Below, in pieces: positions 1-9,393 of a DNA stretch of 64,000 nucleotides. Positions within the stretch are counted from its first letter, which is position 1. Each line of letters opens with the position of its first letter. Under the pieces are notes generated by a model, which saw nothing but the letters and a program-made list of their open reading frames with translations, searched no databases and was not told the DNA's origin. Source of the stretch: G965233625 sp965233625 (GTDB lineage Bacteria; Planctomycetota; Planctomycetia; Pirellulales; Pirellulaceae); assembly GCA_965233625.1 (NCBI GenBank), contig OZ247499.1, positions 7,068,001-7,132,000 on the forward strand. Reading direction: 5' to 3'. Both the position numbers and the translations under genes were made by a program.

Positions 1-572
1 TCGTAGTGTGAGTAAGTCTCGCCTTCGCGGCCGCCCTTGTTGCCCTTCAAAGGCACTTCCTGACTGTTGCGAATGAGGTAAGGCGGATAGAACGAGTGCG
101 CGTGAACCTGATCGTAGTAGCCAAAGAACACGTCGAAGCCGTGCTTCTCCGGCACACCAGTCGAACCGCGTCCGCCGGCGCCCCATTTGCCAAAGCCGCC
201 CGTGGCGTAGCCTTTCTTTTTCAGCAGCGAAGCGATCGTCTGCTCATCGGCCCGCAGCGGTGTGCCGCCGTCGTTGGCCCGCACAGAGCTATGGCCCATG
301 TGCTTGCCCGTCATCAGCGCCGCCCGCAAGGGCGCGCACACCGGCGCAGCCGCCAGAGCCTGCGTGAACCGCATGCCCTCTTTCGCCATCTTGTCGATGG
401 TGGGCGTGCGGATATACGGATTGCCCATGTGCGAAAGCTCGTAATACGCCAGTTCATCGGACATCATAAAAACGATGTTCGGCGGGCGTTCGGCTGCATG
501 GGCGCCGGTGGCCAGCAGCAAGGAAGCTACGGCGAGCGTGTAGGCAAAAATTGCGGTGAGATGTTTATTCAC
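1..572 (-). CDS. Secreted sulfatase, N-terminal part (cut by window edge)
   Basis: N-terminal 190 residues of a formylglycine-dependent sulfatase exported to the periplasm; it would hydrolyse sulfate esters of sulfated polysaccharides. A signal peptide (about residues 1-27, ending AHA) is followed by the metal-binding segment around D39-E40 and the modification motif C79-A-P-L-R83, with leucine in place of the usual serine; this variant occurs in a known sulfatase subgroup. The start is a GTG at 572 whose GTGA overlaps the TGA stop of the upstream DUF1080-sulfatase, so translation is probably coupled. It is the third gene of an esterase/sulfatase operon. The C-terminus lies beyond base 1. Confidence 0.9.
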   Translation of the reverse strand, partial: MNKHLTAIFAYTLAVASLLLATGAHAAERPPNIVFMMSDELAYYELSHMGNPYIRTPTIDKMAKEGMRFTQALAAAPVCAPLRAALMTGKHMGHSSVRANDGGTPLRADEQTIASLLKKKGYATGGFGKWGAGGRGSTGVPEKHGFDVFFGYYDQVHAHSFYPPYLIRNSQEVPLKGNKGGREGETYSHY

Positions 573-2665
573 GGGGTGTTGTCCTTCGCGGCTGTTGTTT
601 CTGCTTCGGCGGGTGTAACTTCTTCAGCCCAGGCTTCGTGTAGTTCTGTAAGCTGCTTGACCAGTTCCGGTTGTTCGCTGGCGTGGTTCTTCATTTCTGG
701 TTCCTGGCCCGTCAGTTTGCCAAGGAACAGACGTTTTCCCATTGAGACTAGCTTCCAGTCGCCTTGCCGCACGGCCCAGTTCTTCTGCCATTGCCAGTGC
801 ATGACGTCGTGATGCGATTTGGCTTTGGCGGATTTAATAATGGGCATCAAGCTGCTGCCGTCTAACTTTGCATCTGGCAGTTCTACGTCGCAGAGCTCAA
901 GCACGGTGGGATAGAAGTCGGCTGCGGTGATCGCTTGATTGCGCACCTGACGCTTGGGCAGGAGATCCGGGCAGCTGATGATCGCGGGCACACGGATGCC
1001 GCCTTCAAAGAAGGTCGCCTTCGCGCCGCGCCACTTGCCCGTATTGCCGCCACCGCCGTTGGCGCCGTAGTTCTCGCCTTGGGGCAGGCCGCTGGAATGG
1101 TTCTCTGGCTGAATCGCGTAGTCTTCAGCGGAATGTCCGTTGTCGCTCATAAACACAACGATGGTGTTACGCCGCAGTCCGTGCTTATCAAGCTTCGCCA
1201 GAATCTGACCGATACGGTCGTCCGTGGTGCTGATCATTTTGGCGTATGACTGCCGCGGCATGGGCATGTCTTTGTAACGATCGTCAAACTTCTTATCCGC
1301 CTGTTCCGGGTAGTGAGGCGTATTGAAAGCGACGTGCAGATAGAACGGAGTGTCCTGATTTTTTTCGATGAACTTGTTCGCATGCTCGACGACCATATCC
1401 GGGAAGTATTTGCCTTTTTCAAAAACTTCTTCGTCCCCGCGATAAAGGTCGTGATAACCTTGGCGATGCAGATAGTGGTGGTTGTAGTTGTGGATAAAAC
1501 CGCCCAGGATGCCGAAGAATTCATCAAAGCCCTGCTTCAATGGACTATGGGACTTCGCAGCCCCGAGATGCCACTTGCCGGACAGGCATGTCTTATAGCC
1601 CGCCTTCTTCAAAGCTTCAGCCAGCGTGACTTCCGACAGCGCCATGTTGCGGCCTACCGCGCCGTTGCGGTTGCCCTGGGTCCAGGCGTTCACACCGCTC
1701 CGCTGTGGGTGCCTGCCTGTCATCAACATCGCCCGGGAAGGGCAGCAGACGGTGTGCGCGTATGCCTGGGTGAAGCGGACACCTTCGCGCGCCAGGCGGT
1801 CAATCGCCGGTGTAAACAGATCTTCAGAGCCGTAGCAGTTGGCGTCCAGCGTGCCCTGGTCGTCCGTATGAAACACAACCACGTTTGGCTTGGGCGCCGG
1901 CGCGAGGGGCGGGATTTCTTTATCTTCCAGCGGTGTCAGTTTTATGTCACGGTACCAGACTTTGCTGCCGTGTTCGGTCAGCATGATGCGGCCGCGGGTA
2001 TTGCGGGCGAAGTCTTTGTGCGGCGCGAACTTGCTTTCGGAAAGCCGCTTACGCCACTCCTGGGTCGCCAGGTCGGCGGTCACAATCTGCTCGCCATTGA
2101 GCCAGTGTTCCAGGTGCTGCCCGTGGGCGACGATCTTCGCCGTGTTCCACTCGCCCGGAGGATTGGCCTTCTTCTTCTCGTTGGGTTCGTACAGAACGTA
2201 TAGAGAACCGGTTGAACCGCGGCTGAAGCTGGGCTTGGTTTCGCCGAGAATCTGATACTCGCAGCCTAAGACCCGTCCGTTGTATTTGCGTACCCGGTAC
2301 TTCAGACCGTTGTTGCCGCCGGCCTCGATCTTGAACTGGAAGGTCAATTCAAAGTCACCAACTTCCTGCTGGTAAAAGATATTGCCGCCGCGTGTCGCCC
2401 GGTGTATGCAGCCGTCCTGCACAATCCAGCCGCTGCTGACCGGCTTACCATTCTCCATCACCCAGCCGTTAAGCGTCTCGCCATCGAACAACGATACCGT
2501 TTTGCCTGTTTCAAGCTTCGGCGGCTGGAATTCAGGCGGCTCTGGCGGGACCGTTTCTTCCGTGGCAGCGTTTTTTACCGGATCGTCCGCGTGGGCGGGA
2601 TGAAGGATCAGGCAGCAGGTAGTCAACAATAACCAGGTCATCAATGCGATCCGGCGTACTAGCAT
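569..2665 (-). CDS. DUF1080 domain fused to sulfatase
   Basis: A secreted 698-residue two-domain enzyme. After a signal peptide (about 1-26) comes a DUF1080/3-keto-disaccharide hydrolase-like beta-sandwich at about 55-245 (LFDGETLNGW start, GxxGLKYRV core), followed by a sulfatase domain from about residue 258. The sulfatase has a full consensus C307-C-P-S-R311 for formylglycine formation and metal and substrate residues such as HTDDQG, GKWHLG and SDNGHS. DUF1080 domains bind or hydrolyse glycans, so the fusion probably brings the sulfatase to, or couples it with cleavage of, a sulfated glycan. It lies between an EF-hand esterase (34 bp upstream) and a second sulfatase (4-bp overlap) in one operon. 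Confidence 0.93.
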   Translation of the reverse strand: MLVRRIALMTWLLLTTCCLILHPAHADDPVKNAATEETVPPEPPEFQPPKLETGKTVSLFDGETLNGWVMENGKPVSSGWIVQDGCIHRATRGGNIFYQQEVGDFELTFQFKIEAGGNNGLKYRVRKYNGRVLGCEYQILGETKPSFSRGSTGSLYVLYEPNEKKKANPPGEWNTAKIVAHGQHLEHWLNGEQIVTADLATQEWRKRLSESKFAPHKDFARNTRGRIMLTEHGSKVWYRDIKLTPLEDKEIPPLAPAPKPNVVVFHTDDQGTLDANCYGSEDLFTPAIDRLAREGVRFTQAYAHTVCCPSRAMLMTGRHPQRSGVNAWTQGNRNGAVGRNMALSEVTLAEALKKAGYKTCLSGKWHLGAAKSHSPLKQGFDEFFGILGGFIHNYNHHYLHRQGYHDLYRGDEEVFEKGKYFPDMVVEHANKFIEKNQDTPFYLHVAFNTPHYPEQADKKFDDRYKDMPMPRQSYAKMISTTDDRIGQILAKLDKHGLRRNTIVVFMSDNGHSAEDYAIQPENHSSGLPQGENYGANGGGGNTGKWRGAKATFFEGGIRVPAIISCPDLLPKRQVRNQAITAADFYPTVLELCDVELPDAKLDGSSLMPIIKSAKAKSHHDVMHWQWQKNWAVRQGDWKLVSMGKRLFLGKLTGQEPEMKNHASEQPELVKQLTELHEAWAEEVTPAEAETTAAKDNTP

Positions 2666-2699
2666 TTGTTTCTCCAGCAGTGAGTTACTTCGTCGTTTG

Positions 2700-3827
2700 T
2701 TATTTTAATTCGATAGGTTGCTCAGACACTTTGACTTCTTTGCCGAGCAGATGTTTTTGCAGAAACTGGTCAACTCGCTGATCTACTTCCTTGCCCCCGA
2801 AGCCATGGCCGCCGTCTTTGACGGGAACCAGCACCGCATCTACTTTGGCCGCTTGTAGCAGCTTGTGCAGTTGCACGGACTGATCGAAGGGGACCAGAGG
2901 ATCTTTCGTGCCGTGCATCAGCAGCATGGGAGCGTCGCCAGCCGTCACGTGCGTTGCGGGCGAAGCATTGCGGGCCTTGTCTTTGTTTTTCTGGATGGCG
3001 CCGCCCACCAGTAGACTCTCGGGCGAAGTGGCCGCGTTGTGGTCCATTCGGCCTGGCTGGTCGTTCATCGTCAACAGGTTTGAAGGGCCGAAGAAGTTAA
3101 TCACACACGCCACGCTGCTGCTCTGTTGCAGATGTTCTCCCAGGGCGCCTTCCAGCGGTTTCACGTCCGCAGAAACGCCCAGCATCGCTACCAGGTGCCC
3201 GCCGGCAGAGGTGCCGAACACGCAGATCCGGTCAGCATCGTAACCGTATTTCTTCGCGTGGGCCTTCAGCCAGCGGACTGCCGCTTTGCAGTCATGAATC
3301 TGCGCGGGCCATTGGGCTTCACCCGAGAGACGGTAGCCGATCGACGCCCCGGCGAACTCACCGGACTGCACCAGCCGGCCGACACGCCGCAGGCCGCCAT
3401 CTTTACTACCTGCACGCCAGCCACCGCCGTGGATAAACGCCACCAGTGGCACAGGTTTGTCACCTTTGTTTTTCGGCAGGAAAAGATCGAGCGTCTGCCG
3501 TGGATTTTCGTTCGCCGCGTAAGGTATATCCTTCATCACTTGCACGCCGTCAAAGCGGCCCGCAGGGGCCGCCTGGCGTTGTCGTTGCCGGGTGAAGTCG
3601 AGATGTTCTTTCACGGAAATGAACCCATCCTTGTCGGCGTCCACCCGCGCGAAATTGCGCCGCAATGCTTCGGGTAGTTCTTCGCGTTTCAGCCGGTTAT
3701 CGCCGTCTCGGTCCCAGGCCTTGAATCGCCTGTCAGGCTGCGGTTGCTGCTGTGCCTGAACTGGGGCTGCCGGGAAAAGCACTGCGGAGAATGCAAGCAG
3801 AACCACGGCCAGGATCTTGTCGCGCAT
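2700..3827 (-). CDS. EF-hand-containing secreted alpha/beta-hydrolase (esterase)
   Basis: A 375-residue exported protein: signal peptide about 1-25, two EF-hand calcium loops (D39-E50 and D63-E74), then an alpha/beta-hydrolase of the carboxylesterase/acetyl-xylan-esterase-like (BD-FAE) type. Visible catalytic elements are the oxyanion motif HGGGW (133-137), the nucleophile elbow G-T-S207-A-G, an Asp in HGTKDPLVP and a His in DGGHGF. It probably removes acyl groups from polysaccharides. As first gene of an operon with two sulfatases it fits a scheme in which esterase and sulfatases together strip decorated algal-type glycans. The exact substrate is not evident. Confidence 0.9.
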   Translation of the reverse strand: MRDKILAVVLLAFSAVLFPAAPVQAQQQPQPDRRFKAWDRDGDNRLKREELPEALRRNFARVDADKDGFISVKEHLDFTRQRQRQAAPAGRFDGVQVMKDIPYAANENPRQTLDLFLPKNKGDKPVPLVAFIHGGGWRAGSKDGGLRRVGRLVQSGEFAGASIGYRLSGEAQWPAQIHDCKAAVRWLKAHAKKYGYDADRICVFGTSAGGHLVAMLGVSADVKPLEGALGEHLQQSSSVACVINFFGPSNLLTMNDQPGRMDHNAATSPESLLVGGAIQKNKDKARNASPATHVTAGDAPMLLMHGTKDPLVPFDQSVQLHKLLQAAKVDAVLVPVKDGGHGFGGKEVDQRVDQFLQKHLLGKEVKVSEQPIELK

Positions 3828-3926
3828 TTAGAGACCCTTCCGGGTTTGGGAGTTCGGGGGAACTGGGAGGAGGTGCATTCTAAATGAACCGCAAGCCACA
3901 GGCGAACGGTTCTTATCAGCAAATGT

Positions 3927-4529
3927 CTAAAGAGAATCGAAGTCGATATTTTCCAGATCCGCCGTTTCGCTGTCGCCACCATCATGAGGCTCTACGCGGT
4001 GGTTCTTCTTTTCCTCGCCTTCCGCTTCTTCCATCTCCGGCGCCTCGACAGGGCGGACGATGAGCTGGCGTGTGCGGGCGGCGACGACTTTGATGGTCTG
4101 GCCGGCTTCGATGGGCATCCCTTCGCTGACGGCGTCGTAGGTCTGGCCTGCGATTTCAATCGAGCCGCTGGGCAGCATTTTAGTCTTTGCTTTGCCATAA
4201 CGCCCGACGAGTTCTTTGCGCGCGAAGTGAGATTCGGGCAGGATTTCTTCATCGCTTTCTGGCAGACGGATCAGAATCAACTGCCCCAGAAAAGTGTTGG
4301 GCCAGTATTTCACGGCGCCGTATAGAATGCCGGGGACGCTGACCGCTTCGACCAGCATCACGAACAAACCTAGCCGCAGATCAACCATGATGGCCAGCAC
4401 AATCGCGGCCACCAGCGATAACGCGGCGGATACTGAAATCAGTCCGGCGGATGGAACAAAGAATTCCGCCACCAGCAACACCAGCCCCAGAACAAGCAGC
4501 CCCAGCGACCATAGCACAAGCGGGTCCAT
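3927..4529 (-). CDS. NfeD-like membrane protein
   Basis: A 200-residue short-form NfeD family protein: three to four hydrophobic helices in the first 90 residues, then a C-terminal OB-fold (about 105-175, with GRYGKAKTKMLPSG and a following VVAARTRQLIV strand). The tail is acidic. NfeD proteins act in the membrane with stomatin-like or ClpP-class proteases and affect membrane microdomains; no partner is encoded next door. I prefer the ATG at 4529, preceded by GGGGGAG at good spacing, over an ATG 14 codons upstream. Confidence 0.85.
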   Translation of the reverse strand: MDPLVLWSLGLLVLGLVLLVAEFFVPSAGLISVSAALSLVAAIVLAIMVDLRLGLFVMLVEAVSVPGILYGAVKYWPNTFLGQLILIRLPESDEEILPESHFARKELVGRYGKAKTKMLPSGSIEIAGQTYDAVSEGMPIEAGQTIKVVAARTRQLIVRPVEAPEMEEAEGEEKKNHRVEPHDGGDSETADLENIDFDSL

Positions 4530-4713
4530 TGGCAGGCTCCCCCGTACACGAAATTTCACCAGCGACTTCAATTATAACCATTGCGGCATCTGCTGGGCTC
4601 AGCCGCTGCGGTTTGCCTACACCCGGCGTACAAATTCACATCGTGTGGTAAATTACGGCCAGTACGGACAAATCACCTTCGATGCCGACGCCGCCGGACG
4701 GAAGCGAGCCGCC

Positions 4714-6132
4714 ATGCGACAACGCCCCAATATTCTTTGGATCTGCACCGATCAGCAGCGCTACGACACCATCGGCGCGCTGGGCAATCCGCATGTTCGT
4801 ACAAAGCACATCGATTCACTGGTGCACGATGGCGCCGCCTTCACGCGTGCCTACTGTCAGAGCACCGTTTGTGCACCTAGTCGCGCGTCCTACCTGACCG
4901 GCCGCTACCCACGCACAACAGGCTGCCGCCAGAATGGCCAGACGTTGCCTGCAAAAGAACGCCTGATCAGCCGCATTCTGGCGGACCACGGTTACACCTG
5001 CGGACTGGCGGGCAAGCAGCATCTGGCAAGTTGTAGCGAAGGCAAGGTCGAAGTACGCGGCGACGATGGCTACACCATTTTCGACTGGTCGCATCATCCA
5101 CAGCCGGACTGGCCAGAGAACGCATACACGCAGTGGCTGACGGCCCAGGGCAAGACGTGGGAGCAGCTTTACGACGGCCCTTCCACGCCCTACATCAAAC
5201 ACGGCATTCCCACGGAGTATCACCAGACCACCTGGTGCGCCAACCGCGCGGTTGACTTTATTAGGTCGCAGGGCGACAGGCCGTGGATGTTCAGTTTCAA
5301 CTGCTTTGCGCCGCATCATCCGTTCGACCCGCCGGCGGAATATCTCTCGCGTTATGAACCGGCGGAGATGCCGCTGCCAGAGTATCGCGAAGGTGAGCTT
5401 TCAGACAAACCGCGGTATCAGCAGCTTGACCATGAGTGGGCGCACAATTCGCCGGGCTACTTTCACGTGGGCGGTATGAAAGACAGCGATCACCAGCAGG
5501 TGAAAGCCGCCTACTACGCGATGATCGAACACATCGACGATCAGACCGGCCGCATGTTGCAGGCTTTACGCGACACGGGGCAGGAAGAAAACACGATCGT
5601 CATCTTCATGTCTGACCACGGCGAAATGCTGGGCGATCATGGCCTGTACCTGAAAGGTCCGCACTTCTACGAAGCCGCCATCCGCGCGCCGCTGGTCATG
5701 CGTCTGCCGGGCGGAATCGAAGCGGGCCTCCGCTGCAACGGTTTAATCGAACTGGTCGATCTGGCGCCAACGCTGCTTGACCTGGCAGGCGTCGAAATCC
5801 CGGCAGCCATGCAGGGGCGATCCTTAAAGCCCGTTCTGCAAGGCGCCGCGGACCCGGATCACATCCGCGAACATGTGTATTGCGAATACTACAACGCGTG
5901 GACCCACAAACGGTCGTACGGCACGATGATGCGGACACCGCAGGAGAAAATCGTCGTCTATCACGGTGTAGAGGACGGTGAACTGTACGACTTGCAGAAC
6001 GATCCGGGTGAGTTCCAGAATCTCTATTTCAACGACGACCACGCCCGCCGCCGCGAGAAGCTTCTAAAACGCGCGTTCGACGCCAGCGTTTTCACGATGG
6101 ACCCGATGCCGCCGCGACTGGGTGAGTTTTAG
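4714..6132 (+). CDS. Cytosolic sulfatase
   Basis: A 472-residue sulfatase without a signal peptide, so probably cytoplasmic. The N-terminus RPNILWICTDQQ carries the metal-binding Asp, the modification motif is consensus C53-A-P-S-R57, and the later SDHGEMLGDHG segment is the second metal site. This layout resembles arylsulfatase/choline-sulfatase-type enzymes that act on imported small sulfated sugars. The reading frame is open further upstream, but the conserved N-terminus begins at the ATG at 4714. It is divergent from the NfeD gene. Anaerobic or aerobic maturation by a formylglycine-generating system would be needed; none is in the window. Confidence 0.92.
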   Translation: MRQRPNILWICTDQQRYDTIGALGNPHVRTKHIDSLVHDGAAFTRAYCQSTVCAPSRASYLTGRYPRTTGCRQNGQTLPAKERLISRILADHGYTCGLAGKQHLASCSEGKVEVRGDDGYTIFDWSHHPQPDWPENAYTQWLTAQGKTWEQLYDGPSTPYIKHGIPTEYHQTTWCANRAVDFIRSQGDRPWMFSFNCFAPHHPFDPPAEYLSRYEPAEMPLPEYREGELSDKPRYQQLDHEWAHNSPGYFHVGGMKDSDHQQVKAAYYAMIEHIDDQTGRMLQALRDTGQEENTIVIFMSDHGEMLGDHGLYLKGPHFYEAAIRAPLVMRLPGGIEAGLRCNGLIELVDLAPTLLDLAGVEIPAAMQGRSLKPVLQGAADPDHIREHVYCEYYNAWTHKRSYGTMMRTPQEKIVVYHGVEDGELYDLQNDPGEFQNLYFNDDHARRREKLLKRAFDASVFTMDPMPPRLGEF

Positions 6133-6157
6133 TTCTGGAAAGCGAAGTGCGTTGCTC

Positions 6158-6733
6158 ATGGAGCATGCGACGACAATTCCCGTCTGGTACCGGCGAAGCA
6201 TCTGTGACCTGATGCATGGTATGCACCGTGCTGCGGGAGCGTCGCCGCATATCCCGGCCACTGATTCGGTAGAAGAACGGATCTTCTCCACCTCACTGCT
6301 TCCGCTGGTTGTTTCCGTTTTTAACTGTTCACTCTCAGGCATTTCCGAAGCAGTGGGGATCGAAAGCGTCGGCCACGCATTGCAGACCGCCTATACACAC
6401 CTTCAGGAACTTTTGGAGAAGCCACATGAGGTTCGTAGCGATCCAGCGCCAGGTCGTGCGCCTCGCAATGATTTCCGCGAGGACGTAGAGGTTCTCGCCA
6501 AGTGGATGATCCAAAGCGACTGCCTTGGCAGTGATCGCATCGGTTTTTACGGCGTCGCAGAAATGCAGACACTGTTCACTATCTTTATGAATAACGCGGT
6601 GCTTAACGGAACTTGCCAGATCACAAACACGCAGCACTGCCAGAATCGTGTGTGGCAGAAATTAAACGAGTGGTCTATAGAGGGTTACCAGCCCTCGCCG
6701 CCCTTTGCAGACTGGGAATGTGAACAATGGTGA
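6158..6733 (+). CDS. Hypothetical protein
   Basis: A 191-residue open frame directly downstream of the cytosolic sulfatase and 30 bp before the DUF4416 gene. I do not recognise a family. It has a central hydrophobic helix around LLPLVVSVFNCSLSGISEAVG, several scattered cysteines and no signal peptide. The frame also reads open from 6122, inside the end of the preceding sulfatase; the ATG at 6158 gives a non-overlapping start. Codon use is less typical than that of neighbours, so this may be a fast-evolving orphan. A shorter antisense frame exists but looks less protein-like. Confidence 0.5.
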   Translation: MEHATTIPVWYRRSICDLMHGMHRAAGASPHIPATDSVEERIFSTSLLPLVVSVFNCSLSGISEAVGIESVGHALQTAYTHLQELLEKPHEVRSDPAPGRAPRNDFREDVEVLAKWMIQSDCLGSDRIGFYGVAEMQTLFTIFMNNAVLNGTCQITNTQHCQNRVWQKLNEWSIEGYQPSPPFADWECEQW

Positions 6734-6763
6734 CGGGGGCGTTTGATTTAGAAAGGATAACTT

Positions 6764-7312
6764 ATGGGCTCCATCGCGCAGCCGGAATCCGTTCTACGCA
6801 TCGCAGCGATTTTCAGCCGCCATGCCGATGCTTTGCAGTGGGCTACTGAGAAGTGTGCGGTGGCCTGGGGCGGAATTGCGCTGGAGAGCGATCCGCTTCC
6901 TTTTGAATTTACCAGCTACTACGAATCTTCGATGGGCGCCGGTCTGTTGAAGAAGCTAGTAGCGTTTGAGCCGCTGACCGATCCGGCTGAAGTGGTTGAG
7001 GCGAAGCTGGCGAGCAACCGTTGGGAACAGGAATTCGCTGCCGCTCGCGACCTTGAAGAACCACGGCCGGTGAATATTGACCCTGGCTACATCAGTCAGG
7101 CGAAACTGGTTCTGGCCACGACCAAAGACCGCGATCATCGCATCTATCTACGCGATGGCATTTACGCCGAGGTAACGCTGCATTATCAGCGTGGCGGCTG
7201 GAAATCGCATCCGTGGACCTATGCCGATTACCAGACGAAGGAGTACGCAGACTTCTTCACACGCTGCCGCAATCATCTTCGCGAGAAGCTGCGTAAGCCG
7301 GTAATTGAGTAA
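6764..7312 (+). CDS. DUF4416 family protein
   Basis: A 182-residue protein of the DUF4416 family, whose biochemical role is unknown. The characteristic core is present: N-terminal strand-helix segment (VLRIAAIFSRHADALQWA), the central TSYYESSMGAGLLKK region, and the diagnostic DPGYISQAKLVLATTKD motif followed by HRIYLRDGIYAEVTL. Family members are about this length and are found in diverse bacteria as soluble single-domain proteins. Neighbours (sulfatase, orphan, and the convergent UDP-glucuronate decarboxylase) do not suggest a pathway. Confidence 0.85.
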   Translation: MGSIAQPESVLRIAAIFSRHADALQWATEKCAVAWGGIALESDPLPFEFTSYYESSMGAGLLKKLVAFEPLTDPAEVVEAKLASNRWEQEFAAARDLEEPRPVNIDPGYISQAKLVLATTKDRDHRIYLRDGIYAEVTLHYQRGGWKSHPWTYADYQTKEYADFFTRCRNHLREKLRKPVIE

Positions 7313-7323
7313 GCCCGTTTTTG

Positions 7324-8295
7324 TTAATAATTGGGCGTCGGTGGGCGGTAGCTTTCAAAGTCTACCTGACTGAACCATTCGATGGTCTTTTTCAGCCCGT
7401 CGCGGAGTTCTGTTTCCGGCTCCCAGCCCAGGCGTTCTTTGGCGAGGGTGATATCCGGGCGGCGGCGGACGGGGTCGTCGGCTGGTAGCGGGCGATAGAC
7501 GATTTTGGATTCGCTGCCGGTCAGTTCGATCACCATCTCGGCAAGCTGCTTAATGGTGAATTCGCCAGGGTTGCCGATGTTAACCGGGCCGGTGAACTGC
7601 TCGGTGTTCATCGTGCGGATCATTGCTTCGATCAGATCGTCGCGGTAACAGAAGGCGCGTGTCTGCGAACCATCGCCAAAAATGGTCAGGTCTTCACCTG
7701 CCAGCGCCTGACGGATGAAGTTCGAAACGACGCGGCCATCGTACGGATTCATCCGCGGGCCGTAGGTGTTGAAGATGCGGACGATCCGCACGCTCAGCTT
7801 GTTCATACGGCGGTAGTCCATGAACAGCGTTTCAGCGCATCGCTTGCCTTCGTCATAACAGGCGCGCGGCCCGATGGGGTTGACGTTGCCGCGATAGGAT
7901 TCGGGCTGCGGATGGACTTCCGGATCGCCGTAGATTTCGCTGGTGGAGGCTTGCAGCACGCGGGCGTTGCAGCGTTTGGCCATGCCCAGCACATTGATGG
8001 CGCCGATGACGGAAGTCTTCGTGGTTTTGATCGGATTGTATTGATAGTGGCCCGGCGCTGCGGGGCACGCCAGATTGTAGATCTGGTCCACTTCCAGCCA
8101 GACCGGCTGGGTCACGTCGTGCCGCAACAGTTCAAAGTTGGGCTTGTCCAGCAGGTGAGCGACATTCGACTTCTGGCTGGTAAAGAAATTATCCAGGCAG
8201 ATGATGTCATCGCCGCCTTCGACCAAGCGCTCACACAAGTGCGAACCGAGAAAGCCAGCGCCGCCGGTCACCAGTATCCGTTGAATTAGAGCCAC
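7324..8295 (-). CDS. UDP-glucuronate decarboxylase (UDP-xylose synthase)
   Basis: A 323-residue SDR-family nucleotide-sugar enzyme that would convert UDP-glucuronate to UDP-xylose with bound NAD. The Rossmann motif GGAGFLGSHLCERL lies at the N-terminus, the DNFFTSQKSN and NLACPAAPGHYQ segments are typical of UXS enzymes, and the catalytic YxxxK is Y-D-E-G-K, preceded by a Ser/Thr-rich ASTSEIYG. The length matches bacterial UXS. The frame extends upstream to a TTG at 8391, but the GTG at 8295 has a GGGGAAG ribosome site and places the Rossmann motif at the usual distance. The product could feed the exopolysaccharide pathway encoded at 36-45 kb. Confidence 0.92.
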   Translation of the reverse strand: MALIQRILVTGGAGFLGSHLCERLVEGGDDIICLDNFFTSQKSNVAHLLDKPNFELLRHDVTQPVWLEVDQIYNLACPAAPGHYQYNPIKTTKTSVIGAINVLGMAKRCNARVLQASTSEIYGDPEVHPQPESYRGNVNPIGPRACYDEGKRCAETLFMDYRRMNKLSVRIVRIFNTYGPRMNPYDGRVVSNFIRQALAGEDLTIFGDGSQTRAFCYRDDLIEAMIRTMNTEQFTGPVNIGNPGEFTIKQLAEMVIELTGSESKIVYRPLPADDPVRRRPDITLAKERLGWEPETELRDGLKKTIEWFSQVDFESYRPPTPNY

Positions 8296-8391
8296 GCGTC
8301 TTCCCCGGTCAGGTTTTTCAAACTGTTCTGCCAAGCAGCGTAACAGAGTGCTGGCAGATGGTACACGGCCTGTGAGTTGAGCCAGTTGCAA

Positions 8392-9309
8392 CTAGCGGAT
8401 GATCCGCCCGGTTGAACCGGGAAGCCGTCTGCCGAAGCGCGGTGGATCTGTGTCCAGGCGGGAAACGCCGCCCCATCGCTCGGCGACTGCCGCAGCAGGC
8501 TGCCCGGCAGCAGGAACCGCAACCCCCGCGGCGTTGTACGTCGGCGCCGGAATCGGAGCATAAGCTGGCTGGCCATATCCGGTGGCAGGAGCCGAAGGTG
8601 CTATCGCGCCGCCGCCCACACGCACTCCACCGGCGCCGGGCGCTACGTTGACCGCCGGGCGCGATGCCACGGCGGCAGTCGATGGCGCCGCGGTTGTGGC
8701 CGCGGGCGGCCGGACCGTCACACGCGAAGGTGTTGTCGTGGGCGTTGTGGCGGCAACAGCCGAAGGTTGCACCGCAGGCGTGGCGGCCGGTTGAGGCGCC
8801 ACGTTGAAGACCGGACGTAATGGTGGTTGTCTCCGCGCGAGAATGGGTGCGGTTGTCATTGGCGCCGGCGTCTGCACCACGCGGGTGCGGGTCTGTTCTT
8901 CAAACCGCAGAACGCGTGTCGGCCGTGAGACAACGCGTGTAACGGGCTTCATCTTGGCTGTAGTGACGGCCATTTTCTGCGAGACGGTCCGCGGTTCCCA
9001 TTGCAGCACTGGAACGGCGTACTGCGTCACATACGTCGGGGCGAACGGGTTCCACCAGTTATCCACGCGGTTACGCAACTGATAGCGGACCACGGGCTGC
9101 AGGTAGGTCTGCTGCACCTGCTTCATTTCGGTTGTGTATTCCGGCTCGTACGTGGTTTCGCGGAAGTCGCGGTTTTTGATCTCCGCCACCGGCACGCGCA
9201 CTTTCTCTTGAACCGTCTTATAGCCTTGTGCATAGGCGGCGCTGCAGAGGGCCAGTACAGCCAGTTGAAGACCTGTCAGGATTTGCAGCAAAGTAGCAGT
9301 TGTTCGCAT
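8392..9309 (-). CDS. Secreted Ala/Pro/Thr-rich hypothetical protein
   Basis: A 305-residue exported protein with a signal peptide (about 1-28, ending AAYAQ). Residues about 30-135 form a conserved-looking module rich in Tyr, Gln, Arg and Val with the repeated pattern xVQxxYLQPVVRYQLRNR and WNPFAPTYVTQYAVP. The remainder is a low-complexity Ala/Thr/Pro/Val linker with VATRP-like steps and ends in a short basic tail. Proteins with this layout are common in planctomycetes and may be wall or surface components, but the function is unknown. It is immediately upstream of the UDP-glucuronate decarboxylase on the same strand. Confidence 0.8.
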   Translation of the reverse strand: MRTTATLLQILTGLQLAVLALCSAAYAQGYKTVQEKVRVPVAEIKNRDFRETTYEPEYTTEMKQVQQTYLQPVVRYQLRNRVDNWWNPFAPTYVTQYAVPVLQWEPRTVSQKMAVTTAKMKPVTRVVSRPTRVLRFEEQTRTRVVQTPAPMTTAPILARRQPPLRPVFNVAPQPAATPAVQPSAVAATTPTTTPSRVTVRPPAATTAAPSTAAVASRPAVNVAPGAGGVRVGGGAIAPSAPATGYGQPAYAPIPAPTYNAAGVAVPAAGQPAAAVAERWGGVSRLDTDPPRFGRRLPGSTGRIIR

Positions 9310-9393
9310 TGTGCCGGACTCGCAGGGCAAGCCATAATGAGGGCGAAACACACATGTACGTAAGTCCTGTTATCGGCACGAACGTCACAGGGG

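Noticed and set aside
1313..2203. 296-codon plus-strand frame
   Set aside because: Lies opposite the DUF1080-sulfatase, whose conserved domains fill this part on the minus strand.
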